In this document: positions 15,895 to 23,662 of the stretch, one piece after another | Layout: the number at the start of each line of letters is the position of its first letter | How positions within the stretch are numbered: position 1 is the stretch's first letter | NCBI GenBank assembly: GCA_009379955.1 | Contig: WHST01000012.1 | Location: forward strand, 17,976-81,975 | Source of the DNA: Streptosporangiales bacterium | GTDB lineage: Bacteria; Actinomycetota; Actinomycetes; Streptosporangiales; WHST01 | Direction: 5' to 3' | DNA: 64,000 nucleotides | Translations under genes and position numbers: made by a program | The notes under the pieces: model-generated | Seen by the model: the letters and a program-made list of their open reading frames with translations, nothing else | The model's database searches: none | Told to the model about the DNA's origin: nothing

Positions 15895-17502
15895 ATGGCC
15901 ATAGACGTCGAGTCCCTCGCACTCGATCAACCAGCGGAGCTCCCCGGTGACGCGTTCCAGGCATTACGCCGTGCTGCGGACCTCTGGGGCGCTCGCGACT
16001 TCATCGTCGTCGACCACCGGGCACAGGTGGTGTCGTTCGCGGAGCTCCTCGAGCATGCGACCACCTTCGGCGAGCTGCTCCGCCACCGTGGGGTCAAGCC
16101 CGGTGATCGGGTCGGCCTGGCGCTCGCCAACTCGGTGGAGTGGGCCGCCGCGGCGTTCGCCGTCTTCGCCGTAGGTGGCGTCGTCGTACCGTTGAGCACC
16201 AGGCTGGTCGACCGGGAGGTACGGCACTGTCTCGAGGTGACCCGCCCGGCCGCGGTGGTGCTGCACCAGTCCGTCCGCACGCGCGACCTGCTGAGCGAGT
16301 GGCCGAGCCTGCGCGAGGTGGAGCGAGATGACGGTGCACCGATCGACGTGTGGGTGCACCGGACGTCCGGGCAGCAGTGGACTGCGCCGGAACCACAAGG
16401 GGAGGCGGTCGGGTCGCCGACAACCACCGCGCTCGACGACCTCGACGGGGCTGCGGTGATCCTGTTCACCTCAGGCACGACATCGGCACCCAAGGGCGTT
16501 GTCCTGACGCATCACGGCCTGCTGAGGCTCGCGTACGAGGTCGGTCGCCGTCAGGGACTCGGCCCGGACGACAGGTTCTTCTCGATCGCACCGTTCTTCC
16601 ACTGCAGCGGACTCATGCATGCGATGCTGACGACGCTACTGACCGGCGCGACGCTGTTCACGGCGACGAGGTACCGGGCGCAGGACGTTCTGGGCGTGCT
16701 GCGCGACGAGTCGATCACCGTCTCGCACGGCCCGCTGCCGGCCGCCGACGACGTGCGTGCACACCCGGATCCGCGCGGCTTCCCGCAGTTCACGCGCGGG
16801 TGGGCCGGTGGCACCAGCGACGACCTCGCCGACCTGGAGAGCGCGATGGGCACCCGGCTGTGCTCGCTGTGGGGCATGACCGAGACCGGCGGCTGCTTCG
16901 CACTCACCACCGCGGACGACCCGCGCGACGTCCGGCACGGCACCGCCGGATTTCCACTGCCTGGCCTGGAGTTCCGCATCGCCGGTGCCGACGGGTCGCC
17001 CGTCGACGGCGCGGAGCCCGGCGAGCTGTGTGTGCGCGGCTGGAACGTGACACCCGGGTACTTCCGTGACCCGGCCGCCTCCGCGTCCGCCATCCGGGAC
17101 GGCTGGCTGCACACGGGTGACCGCGCCGCACGACTGCCGGACGGTCGGTTGCGGTTCCTGGGTCGACAGAAGGACATCATCCGGGTCGGTGGCGAGAACG
17201 TCGCGCCGACGGAGATCGAGTCGGTGCTCACCGAGCTCGACGCGGTCACCGACGCTGCGGTGATCGCCGCGCCGGACGCACGCCTCGGTGAGGTGCCGGT
17301 CGGCATCGTCGTGCTCACGCCGGGAGGTCAGGTGACGGCGAGCGGACTCACCGAGCACTGCCGCACGCGACTGGCGAGCTTCAAGGTGCCGCGCGACTTC
17401 TTCCTGGTCGACGGCATTCCGCGAACACACGCCACGAACAGGATCCAGCGCACCAAGCTGCACGCCGATGTGCGGGATGGGAAGGCCACACATGTCAGGT
17501 GA
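15895..17502 (+). CDS. Acyl-CoA synthetase (AMP-forming)
   Basis: A 535-aa ANL-superfamily ligase. The AMP-binding P-loop-like motif is FTSGTTSAPKGVV at about residue 200, followed by the WGMTETGG core. The C-terminal hinge and lid read GWLHTGDRA, then FLGRQKDIIRVGGENVAPTE, and end with a lysine-containing tail (NRIQRTKLHADV) where the catalytic Lys is expected. It should activate the imported carboxylic acid to its CoA thioester, the entry step of the pathway. ATG 15895 with GGGAGGG upstream was preferred over GTG 15871. Its 3' end overlaps the ABC ATPase start by 11 bases, tying activation to uptake. Confidence 0.88.
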   Translation: MAIDVESLALDQPAELPGDAFQALRRAADLWGARDFIVVDHRAQVVSFAELLEHATTFGELLRHRGVKPGDRVGLALANSVEWAAAAFAVFAVGGVVVPLSTRLVDREVRHCLEVTRPAAVVLHQSVRTRDLLSEWPSLREVERDDGAPIDVWVHRTSGQQWTAPEPQGEAVGSPTTTALDDLDGAAVILFTSGTTSAPKGVVLTHHGLLRLAYEVGRRQGLGPDDRFFSIAPFFHCSGLMHAMLTTLLTGATLFTATRYRAQDVLGVLRDESITVSHGPLPAADDVRAHPDPRGFPQFTRGWAGGTSDDLADLESAMGTRLCSLWGMTETGGCFALTTADDPRDVRHGTAGFPLPGLEFRIAGADGSPVDGAEPGELCVRGWNVTPGYFRDPAASASAIRDGWLHTGDRAARLPDGRLRFLGRQKDIIRVGGENVAPTEIESVLTELDAVTDAAVIAAPDARLGEVPVGIVVLTPGGQVTASGLTEHCRTRLASFKVPRDFFLVDGIPRTHATNRIQRTKLHADVRDGKATHVR

Positions 17503-18307
17503 CCTGATTGACGTCACGTCCGTCAGCAAGACGTATGAGACGGCCAAGGGCGGACTGGTCCACGCACTGCAGGATGTCTCCCTCACCATCGGGCGTGGCG
17601 AGTTCGTCAGCATCGTCGGGCCGAGCGGATGCGGGAAGTCCACCCTGCTCAGCATCATCGCGGGCCTGGACGAAGCCAGCCACGGCGCGGTCGGAGTCGC
17701 GGGCGTGCACGTGCGCAGGCCCAGCAGAGACGTCAGCATCGTGTTCCAGAACCCGGTGCTCCTGCCATGGCGCAAGGTCGTGGACAACGTCCTGCTGCCG
17801 ATCGAGCTCAGCTCGAGACGCATCTCGCAACAGCATCGGAGCAAGGCTGGCCAGGTGATCGAGATGGTCGGTCTCACCGGATTCGAGAACTCTTACCCGC
17901 GAGAGCTGTCCGGTGGCATGCAGCAGCGTTGCGCGATAGCGCGGGCCCTCATGCTCGACGCTCCCGTGCTGCTGATGGACGAGCCATTCGGCTCGCTCGA
18001 CGCGCTGACCCGCGAACAGCTCAACCTCGAGATCCAGGACATCTGGATGCAGACCGGCACCACCGTCATGCTCATCACGCACGACATCGACGAGGCTGTG
18101 CTGCTCAGCGACCGCGTCATCGTCATGTCGAGGAGACCGGGATCGATCGTGCGCGTGTTCGACATCGACGCGCCACGGCCGCGTGGGCACGGTGTCGGCG
18201 ACGAGCTCGAGACGGCTCGCGTCCGCGCCGCCATCCGCGAGGAGCTGGGTGTGGCGGGGCCCGTGCGGTCCCAACAAGACGTCAAGGAGCCGACCGATGT
18301 CCACTAG
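17492..18307 (+). CDS. ABC transporter ATP-binding protein, SsuB/TauB-like
   Basis: A 271-aa ATPase with Walker A GPSGCGKST, a Q-loop VFQNPVLLPWRKV, signature LSGGMQQR, Walker B VLLMDEPFGSLD and switch His (LITHDIDEA). The LLPWRKV sequence after the Q-loop is typical of nitrate/sulfonate/taurine-type importers. It overlaps both neighbours by 11 bases. With the substrate-binding lipoprotein at 11747 and the permease at 18297 it completes an importer that most likely takes up the organic acid degraded by the cluster. Confidence 0.9.
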   Translation: MSGDLIDVTSVSKTYETAKGGLVHALQDVSLTIGRGEFVSIVGPSGCGKSTLLSIIAGLDEASHGAVGVAGVHVRRPSRDVSIVFQNPVLLPWRKVVDNVLLPIELSSRRISQQHRSKAGQVIEMVGLTGFENSYPRELSGGMQQRCAIARALMLDAPVLLMDEPFGSLDALTREQLNLEIQDIWMQTGTTVMLITHDIDEAVLLSDRVIVMSRRPGSIVRVFDIDAPRPRGHGVGDELETARVRAAIREELGVAGPVRSQQDVKEPTDVH

Positions 18308-19151
18308 CCAGGGAGTGCCGACCCACTCCGACGTGGAGAGCTCAGCCGGCGGGCTACCGACCGCGGCAGCCGGCCGTCGAGGGCTTCGCCGGTGGAGGGC
18401 GGTGTCCGGCCAGATCAGCAAGGTGCTCTACGTCGTGGCCACGTTCATCCTCGTCACCGTGGTCTGGCAAGCGGTAGTCACCCTGTTCCACGTGCCGTCG
18501 GTGATCCTGCCGGGGCCGATCGAGATAGCGGGCGCGCTCTCCACGGCGAAGACGATCATCCCGGTGCAGCTCGGCTGGACGATGTACTCCGCGATCATCG
18601 GATTCGGGATCGCGGTCGTGAGCGGAGTGGTCTGCGCGCTCCTGGTAACCGAGATCTCGTTGCTCCGTAAGACGTTCTACCCGCTCATCATCAGCTTCCA
18701 GTCGATGCCACACATCGGCATCGCGCCACTGATGGTCGTCTGGTTCGGGTTCGGCACCACGTCGCACGCGGCGATGTCGGCGGTGGTCGCGTTCTTCCCG
18801 ATCTTCACGAACATGGCGCACGGCCTCGACACCGTGCGCGGAGAGCGCCTGCGGCTGTTCCGCTCGTACGGTGCGTCAAGCCTCCAGACGATGCGGAAGC
18901 TCAAGCTGCCGATGTCGCTGCCGTTCCTGTTCGCGGGCGCCAACGTCGGCATCATCTTGTCGATGCTCGCCACCATCGTGTCGGAGTTCCTCGGCTCGAA
19001 CCAGGGGATGGGCTTCATGCTCGTGCAGCAGAGCAACAACCTGAACACCCCCGGTGTGTTCGCGGTGCTCATCGTGCTCGCGGTCGTCGGCCTGCTCCTG
19101 CACGCGATCGTCACCGGCCTGCGCCGGATCGCCTTGCGCTGGAGCCTGTGA
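18297..19151 (+). CDS. ABC transporter permease, SsuC/TauC-like
   Basis: A 284-aa inner-membrane permease with about six transmembrane segments, beginning after a hydrophilic N-terminal extension of about 35 residues. The EAA-type loop around GASSLQTMRKLKLPMSLPF is present and would contact the ATPase. ATG 18297 lies within the ATPase gene (overlap 11 bp) and has CAAGGAG upstream. The family transports sulfonates, nitrate, thiamine precursors or aromatic carboxylates. Confidence 0.88.
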   Translation: MSTSQGVPTHSDVESSAGGLPTAAAGRRGLRRWRAVSGQISKVLYVVATFILVTVVWQAVVTLFHVPSVILPGPIEIAGALSTAKTIIPVQLGWTMYSAIIGFGIAVVSGVVCALLVTEISLLRKTFYPLIISFQSMPHIGIAPLMVVWFGFGTTSHAAMSAVVAFFPIFTNMAHGLDTVRGERLRLFRSYGASSLQTMRKLKLPMSLPFLFAGANVGIILSMLATIVSEFLGSNQGMGFMLVQQSNNLNTPGVFAVLIVLAVVGLLLHAIVTGLRRIALRWSL

Positions 19152-19163
19152 ACAAGGAGAGCG

Positions 19164-19979
19164 ATGACCGACCTGCGACTGTGGCATCAGAGCCTCACCG
19201 ACCTCGGCCTGCTGGACGCCTACCAGCGAGGTCTCACCGAACACCTGACGGACGTCGTGACGGACGACGTCGTGGTCGACGTGCACGGGATGAGCTCCGG
19301 GACCTACACCACCCCGTACCCGGGTAGCCGGATCCACCAGGTGTACCTGCAGAGCCTGCACAAGGAGCAGTTCGTCTCCGCCGCGCTGACCGCGGAGTCC
19401 GCCGGCTACGACGGGATGATCATCGCGACCATCCCCGACCTGGCGCTGGAGGAGTGCCGGTCGTTGGTCGACATCCCGGTCGTGGGGTTCGGTGAGGCGA
19501 GCTTCAAGGTGGCGTCGATGCTCGGCGGCGTCATCGGTGTGGTCTCGTTCGACATCGAGCCCCTGGAGCCGCAGCTGCGCCGCAATGCCGAGCGCTACGG
19601 GGTCGGCTCCCTGCTCGGGCCGATGACCGACGCGAAGGCGTCCTTCGACGACGTCGTGGACGGACTCGCCGGCGGCGATGCCGGCAAGGTGGTCCGGGCC
19701 GTCACCGAGGCAGGACGGGAGCTGATCGCCCGGGGGGCACAGGTGATCGTCCCCGGGCCTGGACCGATGAACCTGTTGGTGGCCAGGCAGCGACTCACCC
19801 GCATCGACGACGTTCCGGTGATCGACTCGCTGCGGGCGAGTGCCGAGATGTGCGCCATGCTCGCCAGGATGCGACGTGCCGGCGTCTACCCGAGCCGCCG
19901 CGGCTTCTACTGGGCCAAGCCCGAGCGGGCACAGGTCGCCGCGGCGCGTGAGGTCTACGGCCTGGCCACGCCTCGCTGA
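19164..19979 (+). CDS. Asp/Glu/hydantoin racemase-superfamily protein
   Basis: A 271-aa protein of the Asp/Glu racemase superfamily (AroM/hydantoin racemase/arylmalonate decarboxylase/maleate isomerase). The two-fold Rossmann-like halves are visible: the AGYDGMIIATIPD segment in the first and GAQVIVPGPGPMN in the second. The catalytic cysteines that define true racemases are not at the usual places: TIPD stands where the first half expects a T-x-C motif, and PGPGPM where the second expects G-C-T. This suggests an altered reaction or a lyase-like role. AAGGAG precedes the start. It follows the importer genes and probably belongs to the same operon. Confidence 0.65.
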   Translation: MTDLRLWHQSLTDLGLLDAYQRGLTEHLTDVVTDDVVVDVHGMSSGTYTTPYPGSRIHQVYLQSLHKEQFVSAALTAESAGYDGMIIATIPDLALEECRSLVDIPVVGFGEASFKVASMLGGVIGVVSFDIEPLEPQLRRNAERYGVGSLLGPMTDAKASFDDVVDGLAGGDAGKVVRAVTEAGRELIARGAQVIVPGPGPMNLLVARQRLTRIDDVPVIDSLRASAEMCAMLARMRRAGVYPSRRGFYWAKPERAQVAAAREVYGLATPR

Positions 19980-19996
19980 CCGGGAAGCGATTCAGC

Positions 19997-22324
19997 ATGA
20001 CGAGCACGATGGATGCGACCTCGCCCGACCGCGACGTCCCGCCGGCGGTCTTGCGTGAGATCGAGCGACGGGTGCTGTGGCTGTCGACGGCGATGGTCCA
20101 CCACGCCAACAGCGTGCGCCCGAAGACCGCAGGCCCGAAGGTCGGCGGCCACCAGGCGTCGTCGGCGTCGATGGTGTCGCTGATGACGTCGCTGTGGTTC
20201 CGGCACCTCCGACCGGACGACCGAGTGTCGGTCAAACCGCATGCCTCGCCGGTCCTGCATGCGATCAACTACCTGCTGGGTAGGCTGGAAGAGCAGTACC
20301 TGACGACGCTGCGTTCGATCGGCGGTCTGCAGAGCTACCCGAGTCGCGCGAAGGATCCCGACCCCGTCGACTACTCGACCGGGTCCGTCGGCATCGGGGC
20401 GACGGCCACCATCTGGGGCGCGGTCGCGCGGCGTTACCTGCAGAGCAGGGCGGAAGAGTCGACACACGGCCGGCAGTACGCGCTCGTCGGTGACGCGGAG
20501 CTGGACGAGGGCGCCGTGTGGGAGGCCGTGCTCGATCCGGGTGTGGTCGAGCTGGGCGAGCTGGTGTGGATCGTCGACCTCAACCGGCAGTCGCTCGACC
20601 GGGTGGTGCCGAACATCGCGGTCGATCGGTTGCACGGGATGTTCGCCGCCGCCGGGTGGCAGGTGCTCACCGTGAAGTACGGCGGGCTGCTCGAGGACCT
20701 GTTCACCCGCCCCGGCGGTGACGCGTTGCGCACCCGTATCGACGAGATGAGCAACCCCGAGTACCAGCGGCTGCTGCGTTGTCCGCCCGCCGAGATGCGG
20801 CGTCGACTGCCGGGCAGCGGCCATGGAGCCGCAGCACTCGAGCAGCTGGTCGCCGACCTGGACGACGCGACCCTCACGGCGGCGATGGGCAACCTCGGCG
20901 GACACGACCTGGGCTCGCTCGACCGTGCGTTCCAGGCCATCGACGACACCCGCCCCACCGTGATGATCGCCTACACCGTCAAGGGATACTGCCTGCCGAT
21001 CCAGGGGCACCCGCAGAACCACTCCGCGTTGCTCACCGACGAGCAGATGGAACGGCTCGCCGCCGACCTCGGCGCCGATCACGCCGACCCGTGGGCGCGG
21101 TTCCGCGATGGCAGCCGGCCCGCGCTGCTGTGCGCCGAGACCGCGCGTCGGCTACGGCGCGACGACACGGCTGTGGGCGGACCACCGGAGGTGCCGGTCG
21201 ACTTCGGGCGTACGCCGACGAACACGGGCACCACCCAGGAGGCGCTCGGCCGGGCGCTGCTCGACCTGACTCGGCAGGCGCCACACGCGGCGGGCCGGGT
21301 CGTCACGGTGAGCCCCGACGTCAGCTCGTCGACCAACCTCGGCGGTTGGGTGAACAAGGTCGGTGTGTGGTCGGTACGTGAACGCGTCGACTGGTTCGCC
21401 GACGATCCCGACACGATCCTGCACTGGCAGGAGCAGCCGACGGGGCAGCACATCGAGCTCGGCATCGCGGAGACGAACCTGGTGGGGTTGCTCGGTGAGC
21501 TCGGCGCGACCTGGAGCCGGTGGGGGCAACCGCTGCTGCCGATCGGCGTGCTGTACGACCCGTTCGTGACACGTGCGCTGGAGCCGTGGACGTTCGGCAT
21601 CTACGCCGGTGGCCAGTCGATCCTGGTCGGCACGCCGTCCGGGGTCAGCCTCGCCCCGGAAGGTGGTGCGCACCAGTCGATCATCACGCCGTCGATCGGG
21701 CTGGAACAGCCGGACTGCCTCGCGTACGAGCCGGCGTTCGCGATCGACGTCGAGTGGACGCTCCTTGCCAGCCTGGCACGACTCGGGCGCCAGGACGGCA
21801 CGTCGACGTATCTCCGGTTGTCGACCCGACCGGTGGACCAGCGGCTCGCGCGCGTGCCGACGGATCCGACGGCACGCGCCCGCCGGCGGCGGCTCGTCGT
21901 CGCCGGCGCCTACCCACTGCGCCGCGCCGACAGGCCACGTGTCACGGTCGCGGCGCTGGGCGCGGTCGTCACCGAGGCGCTGGCCGCCGCGGACCGGCTC
22001 GACGCGATCGGCGTCGGCACGGACGTCGTCTGTGTCACCAGCCCGGGACTCCTCTTCGACGCGTTACGTGGACGGCAAGGTCGCGGAGCCGGCCAGGACT
22101 GGATACTGGAGCAGGCGTTCCCGAGCAACCGGGCTGTGCCACTGGTCACCGTGCTCGACGGTCACCCGCACACCTTGGCATTCCTCGCCGGTATCAACAA
22201 TGTCGCGAACATGACGCTCGGCGTCACGTCGTTCGGCCAGTCCGGCGCGCTGCAGGACGTCTACCGCTACCACGGCATCGACACCGACGCGATCGTGGCC
22301 GCGGCGCTCGATCTCACCGACTGA
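19997..22324 (+). CDS. ThDP-dependent enzyme, homodimeric PDH-E1/transketolase-like
   Basis: A 775-aa ThDP enzyme. The Mg-ThDP motif reads VGDAELDEGAVWE and ends with VDLNRQS. The order of segments (HQASSASMVSLMTSLWF, then KPHASPVLHAINYLLG, SVGIGATATIWGAV and TVKGYCLPIQGHPQNHS) resembles AceE-type pyruvate dehydrogenase E1, but it is about 120 residues shorter than typical AceE. No E2 (lipoyl acyltransferase) or E3 gene is nearby. It may act alone as a 2-oxoacid carboligase or decarboxylase on a product of the cluster, or recruit E2/E3 from elsewhere. It is the last gene of the plus-strand run before the ROK regulator. Confidence 0.75.
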   Translation: MTSTMDATSPDRDVPPAVLREIERRVLWLSTAMVHHANSVRPKTAGPKVGGHQASSASMVSLMTSLWFRHLRPDDRVSVKPHASPVLHAINYLLGRLEEQYLTTLRSIGGLQSYPSRAKDPDPVDYSTGSVGIGATATIWGAVARRYLQSRAEESTHGRQYALVGDAELDEGAVWEAVLDPGVVELGELVWIVDLNRQSLDRVVPNIAVDRLHGMFAAAGWQVLTVKYGGLLEDLFTRPGGDALRTRIDEMSNPEYQRLLRCPPAEMRRRLPGSGHGAAALEQLVADLDDATLTAAMGNLGGHDLGSLDRAFQAIDDTRPTVMIAYTVKGYCLPIQGHPQNHSALLTDEQMERLAADLGADHADPWARFRDGSRPALLCAETARRLRRDDTAVGGPPEVPVDFGRTPTNTGTTQEALGRALLDLTRQAPHAAGRVVTVSPDVSSSTNLGGWVNKVGVWSVRERVDWFADDPDTILHWQEQPTGQHIELGIAETNLVGLLGELGATWSRWGQPLLPIGVLYDPFVTRALEPWTFGIYAGGQSILVGTPSGVSLAPEGGAHQSIITPSIGLEQPDCLAYEPAFAIDVEWTLLASLARLGRQDGTSTYLRLSTRPVDQRLARVPTDPTARARRRRLVVAGAYPLRRADRPRVTVAALGAVVTEALAAADRLDAIGVGTDVVCVTSPGLLFDALRGRQGRGAGQDWILEQAFPSNRAVPLVTVLDGHPHTLAFLAGINNVANMTLGVTSFGQSGALQDVYRYHGIDTDAIVAAALDLTD

Positions 22325-22339
22325 CCGGTCGGCCGGCGC

Positions 22340-22345
22340 TACATT
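22340..22345 (+). promoter_or_regulatory. -10 element for the ROK gene (leaderless)
   Basis: TACATT lies exactly six bases before ATG 22352, so transcription should begin at or next to the start codon. No convincing -35 element was seen. Confidence 0.5.
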
Positions 22346-22351
22346 GGCACG

Positions 22352-23554
22352 ATGGAAGCGCCGGACGCCGGGCAGCAGTCGCGAGTGCGCTCGCGTCAAC
22401 AGCCGCGGCTCCTCGCATCGTTACGCGACGAGGGCCCGATGTCGCGCGTGGCGCTCGGGGAGCGGCTGGAGCTGCCACGCGCGAAGCTCAGCGGTGCGCT
22501 GACCCGGCTGGTCGACGCGGGGCTCGTGCAGATCGGTGGTCCGGCGGCCAGCCGGGGTGGTCGGCGCTCGATGCTCGTGCACCTGGCGGACGACCTCCGC
22601 TTCCTTGCCGCGGACGTCGGTGCGACATCGGTCAACGTCGCGGTCACCGACGGCAGGTGCGAGGTGCTCGCGAGCCAGAGCGAGGACTGTGACGTGCGGC
22701 AAGGGCCCGCGCGGGTGCTCCAGCGTGTGGTCGACCTGGCGAACCTGGTGCTGGCGAAGACTCCCGGCCGGCTGATGGGCGCCGGCATCGGCCTGCCGGG
22801 TCCGGTCAGCTTCCGAGACGGCATGCCGGTCGCGCCACCGATCATGCCCGGCTGGGACCGCTACCCGGTGCGCGAGGAGCTGGCCGGACGGTGGGGCTGC
22901 CCCGTCACGGTGGACAACGACGTGAACGTGATGGCGCTCGGCGAACGCCACGCCGGTGTGGCCCGGTCGTTGGACGACCTGATCTTCGTCAAGGTCGGCA
23001 CCGGCATCGGCTGCGGCATCGTGCTCGGCGGCGTCGTGTACCGGGGCGTGGCGGGCAGCGCGGGCGACATCGGGCACATCCGGCTGGACGACGACGGACC
23101 GGTGTGCGCATGCGGCGAGGCCGGCTGCCTCGAGGCGTACTTCGGCGGCGCCGCCCTGGCACGAGACGGCCTGACACTCGCGCGCAGCGGCCGGTCACCG
23201 ATGCTCGCCGAGACGTTGACCGAGCGCAGCACGCTGACCGCCGAGGACGTCGGTGCCGCCGCCGCGGCCGGCGACTTCGGGGCGACGAACCTCCTGCGGG
23301 AGGGCGGCCGACGCCTCGGCCACGTGATCGCGTCACTGGTCAGCTTCCTGAACCCGGGCATGGTCGTGATCGGAGGCGGCGTGTCGCGCGTCGGCCATCC
23401 GCTGCTCGCCGAGGTGCGCGGCTCGGTCTACCGCCGCTCCCTCCCGCTCGCCACGAGCAACCTGCCCATCGTGCTCTCCGAGCTGGGCGACCTGGCGGGG
23501 GTCACCGGCGCCGCCTGGTCCGCCACCGAGCACGCCTTCATCCTCGTCGACTGA
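22352..23554 (+). CDS. ROK family transcriptional regulator (NagC/XylR type)
   Basis: A 400-aa ROK repressor. The N-terminal winged helix (about 15-75: GPMSRVALGERLELPRAKLS) is followed by an ASKHA fold with the phosphate-binding AADVGATSVNVAVTDG motif, the sugar-binding VDNDVN segment, a GDIGHIRL motif with its conserved His, and the zinc-binding CACGEAGCLEAY. It should bind DNA in the absence of its sugar ligand and control the adjacent sugar uptake operon beginning at 23663. The gene appears leaderless. A 6-bp inverted repeat downstream of its stop is a possible operator. Confidence 0.88.
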   Translation: MEAPDAGQQSRVRSRQQPRLLASLRDEGPMSRVALGERLELPRAKLSGALTRLVDAGLVQIGGPAASRGGRRSMLVHLADDLRFLAADVGATSVNVAVTDGRCEVLASQSEDCDVRQGPARVLQRVVDLANLVLAKTPGRLMGAGIGLPGPVSFRDGMPVAPPIMPGWDRYPVREELAGRWGCPVTVDNDVNVMALGERHAGVARSLDDLIFVKVGTGIGCGIVLGGVVYRGVAGSAGDIGHIRLDDDGPVCACGEAGCLEAYFGGAALARDGLTLARSGRSPMLAETLTERSTLTAEDVGAAAAAGDFGATNLLREGGRRLGHVIASLVSFLNPGMVVIGGGVSRVGHPLLAEVRGSVYRRSLPLATSNLPIVLSELGDLAGVTGAAWSATEHAFILVD

Positions 23555-23567
23555 ACCGCGCTCCGGA

Positions 23568-23622
23568 CTTTCGTCCTGAGTCGTCGAAAGATCGCACGTC
23601 CAGATCTAAAGTGCGCTACGTT
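23568..23622 (+). promoter_or_regulatory. Possible operator and -10 of the sugar ABC operon
   Basis: An inverted repeat CTTTCG-N11-CGAAAG (23568-23590) lies about 70-95 bases upstream of the ATPase ATG. A TACGTT -10-like element is at 23617-23622. The repeat could be the ROK operator or merely a weak hairpin. Confidence 0.35.
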
Positions 23623-23662
23623 GTGACCTCGCGCACACCATGCCCCCTCGGGAGACCGGCCC

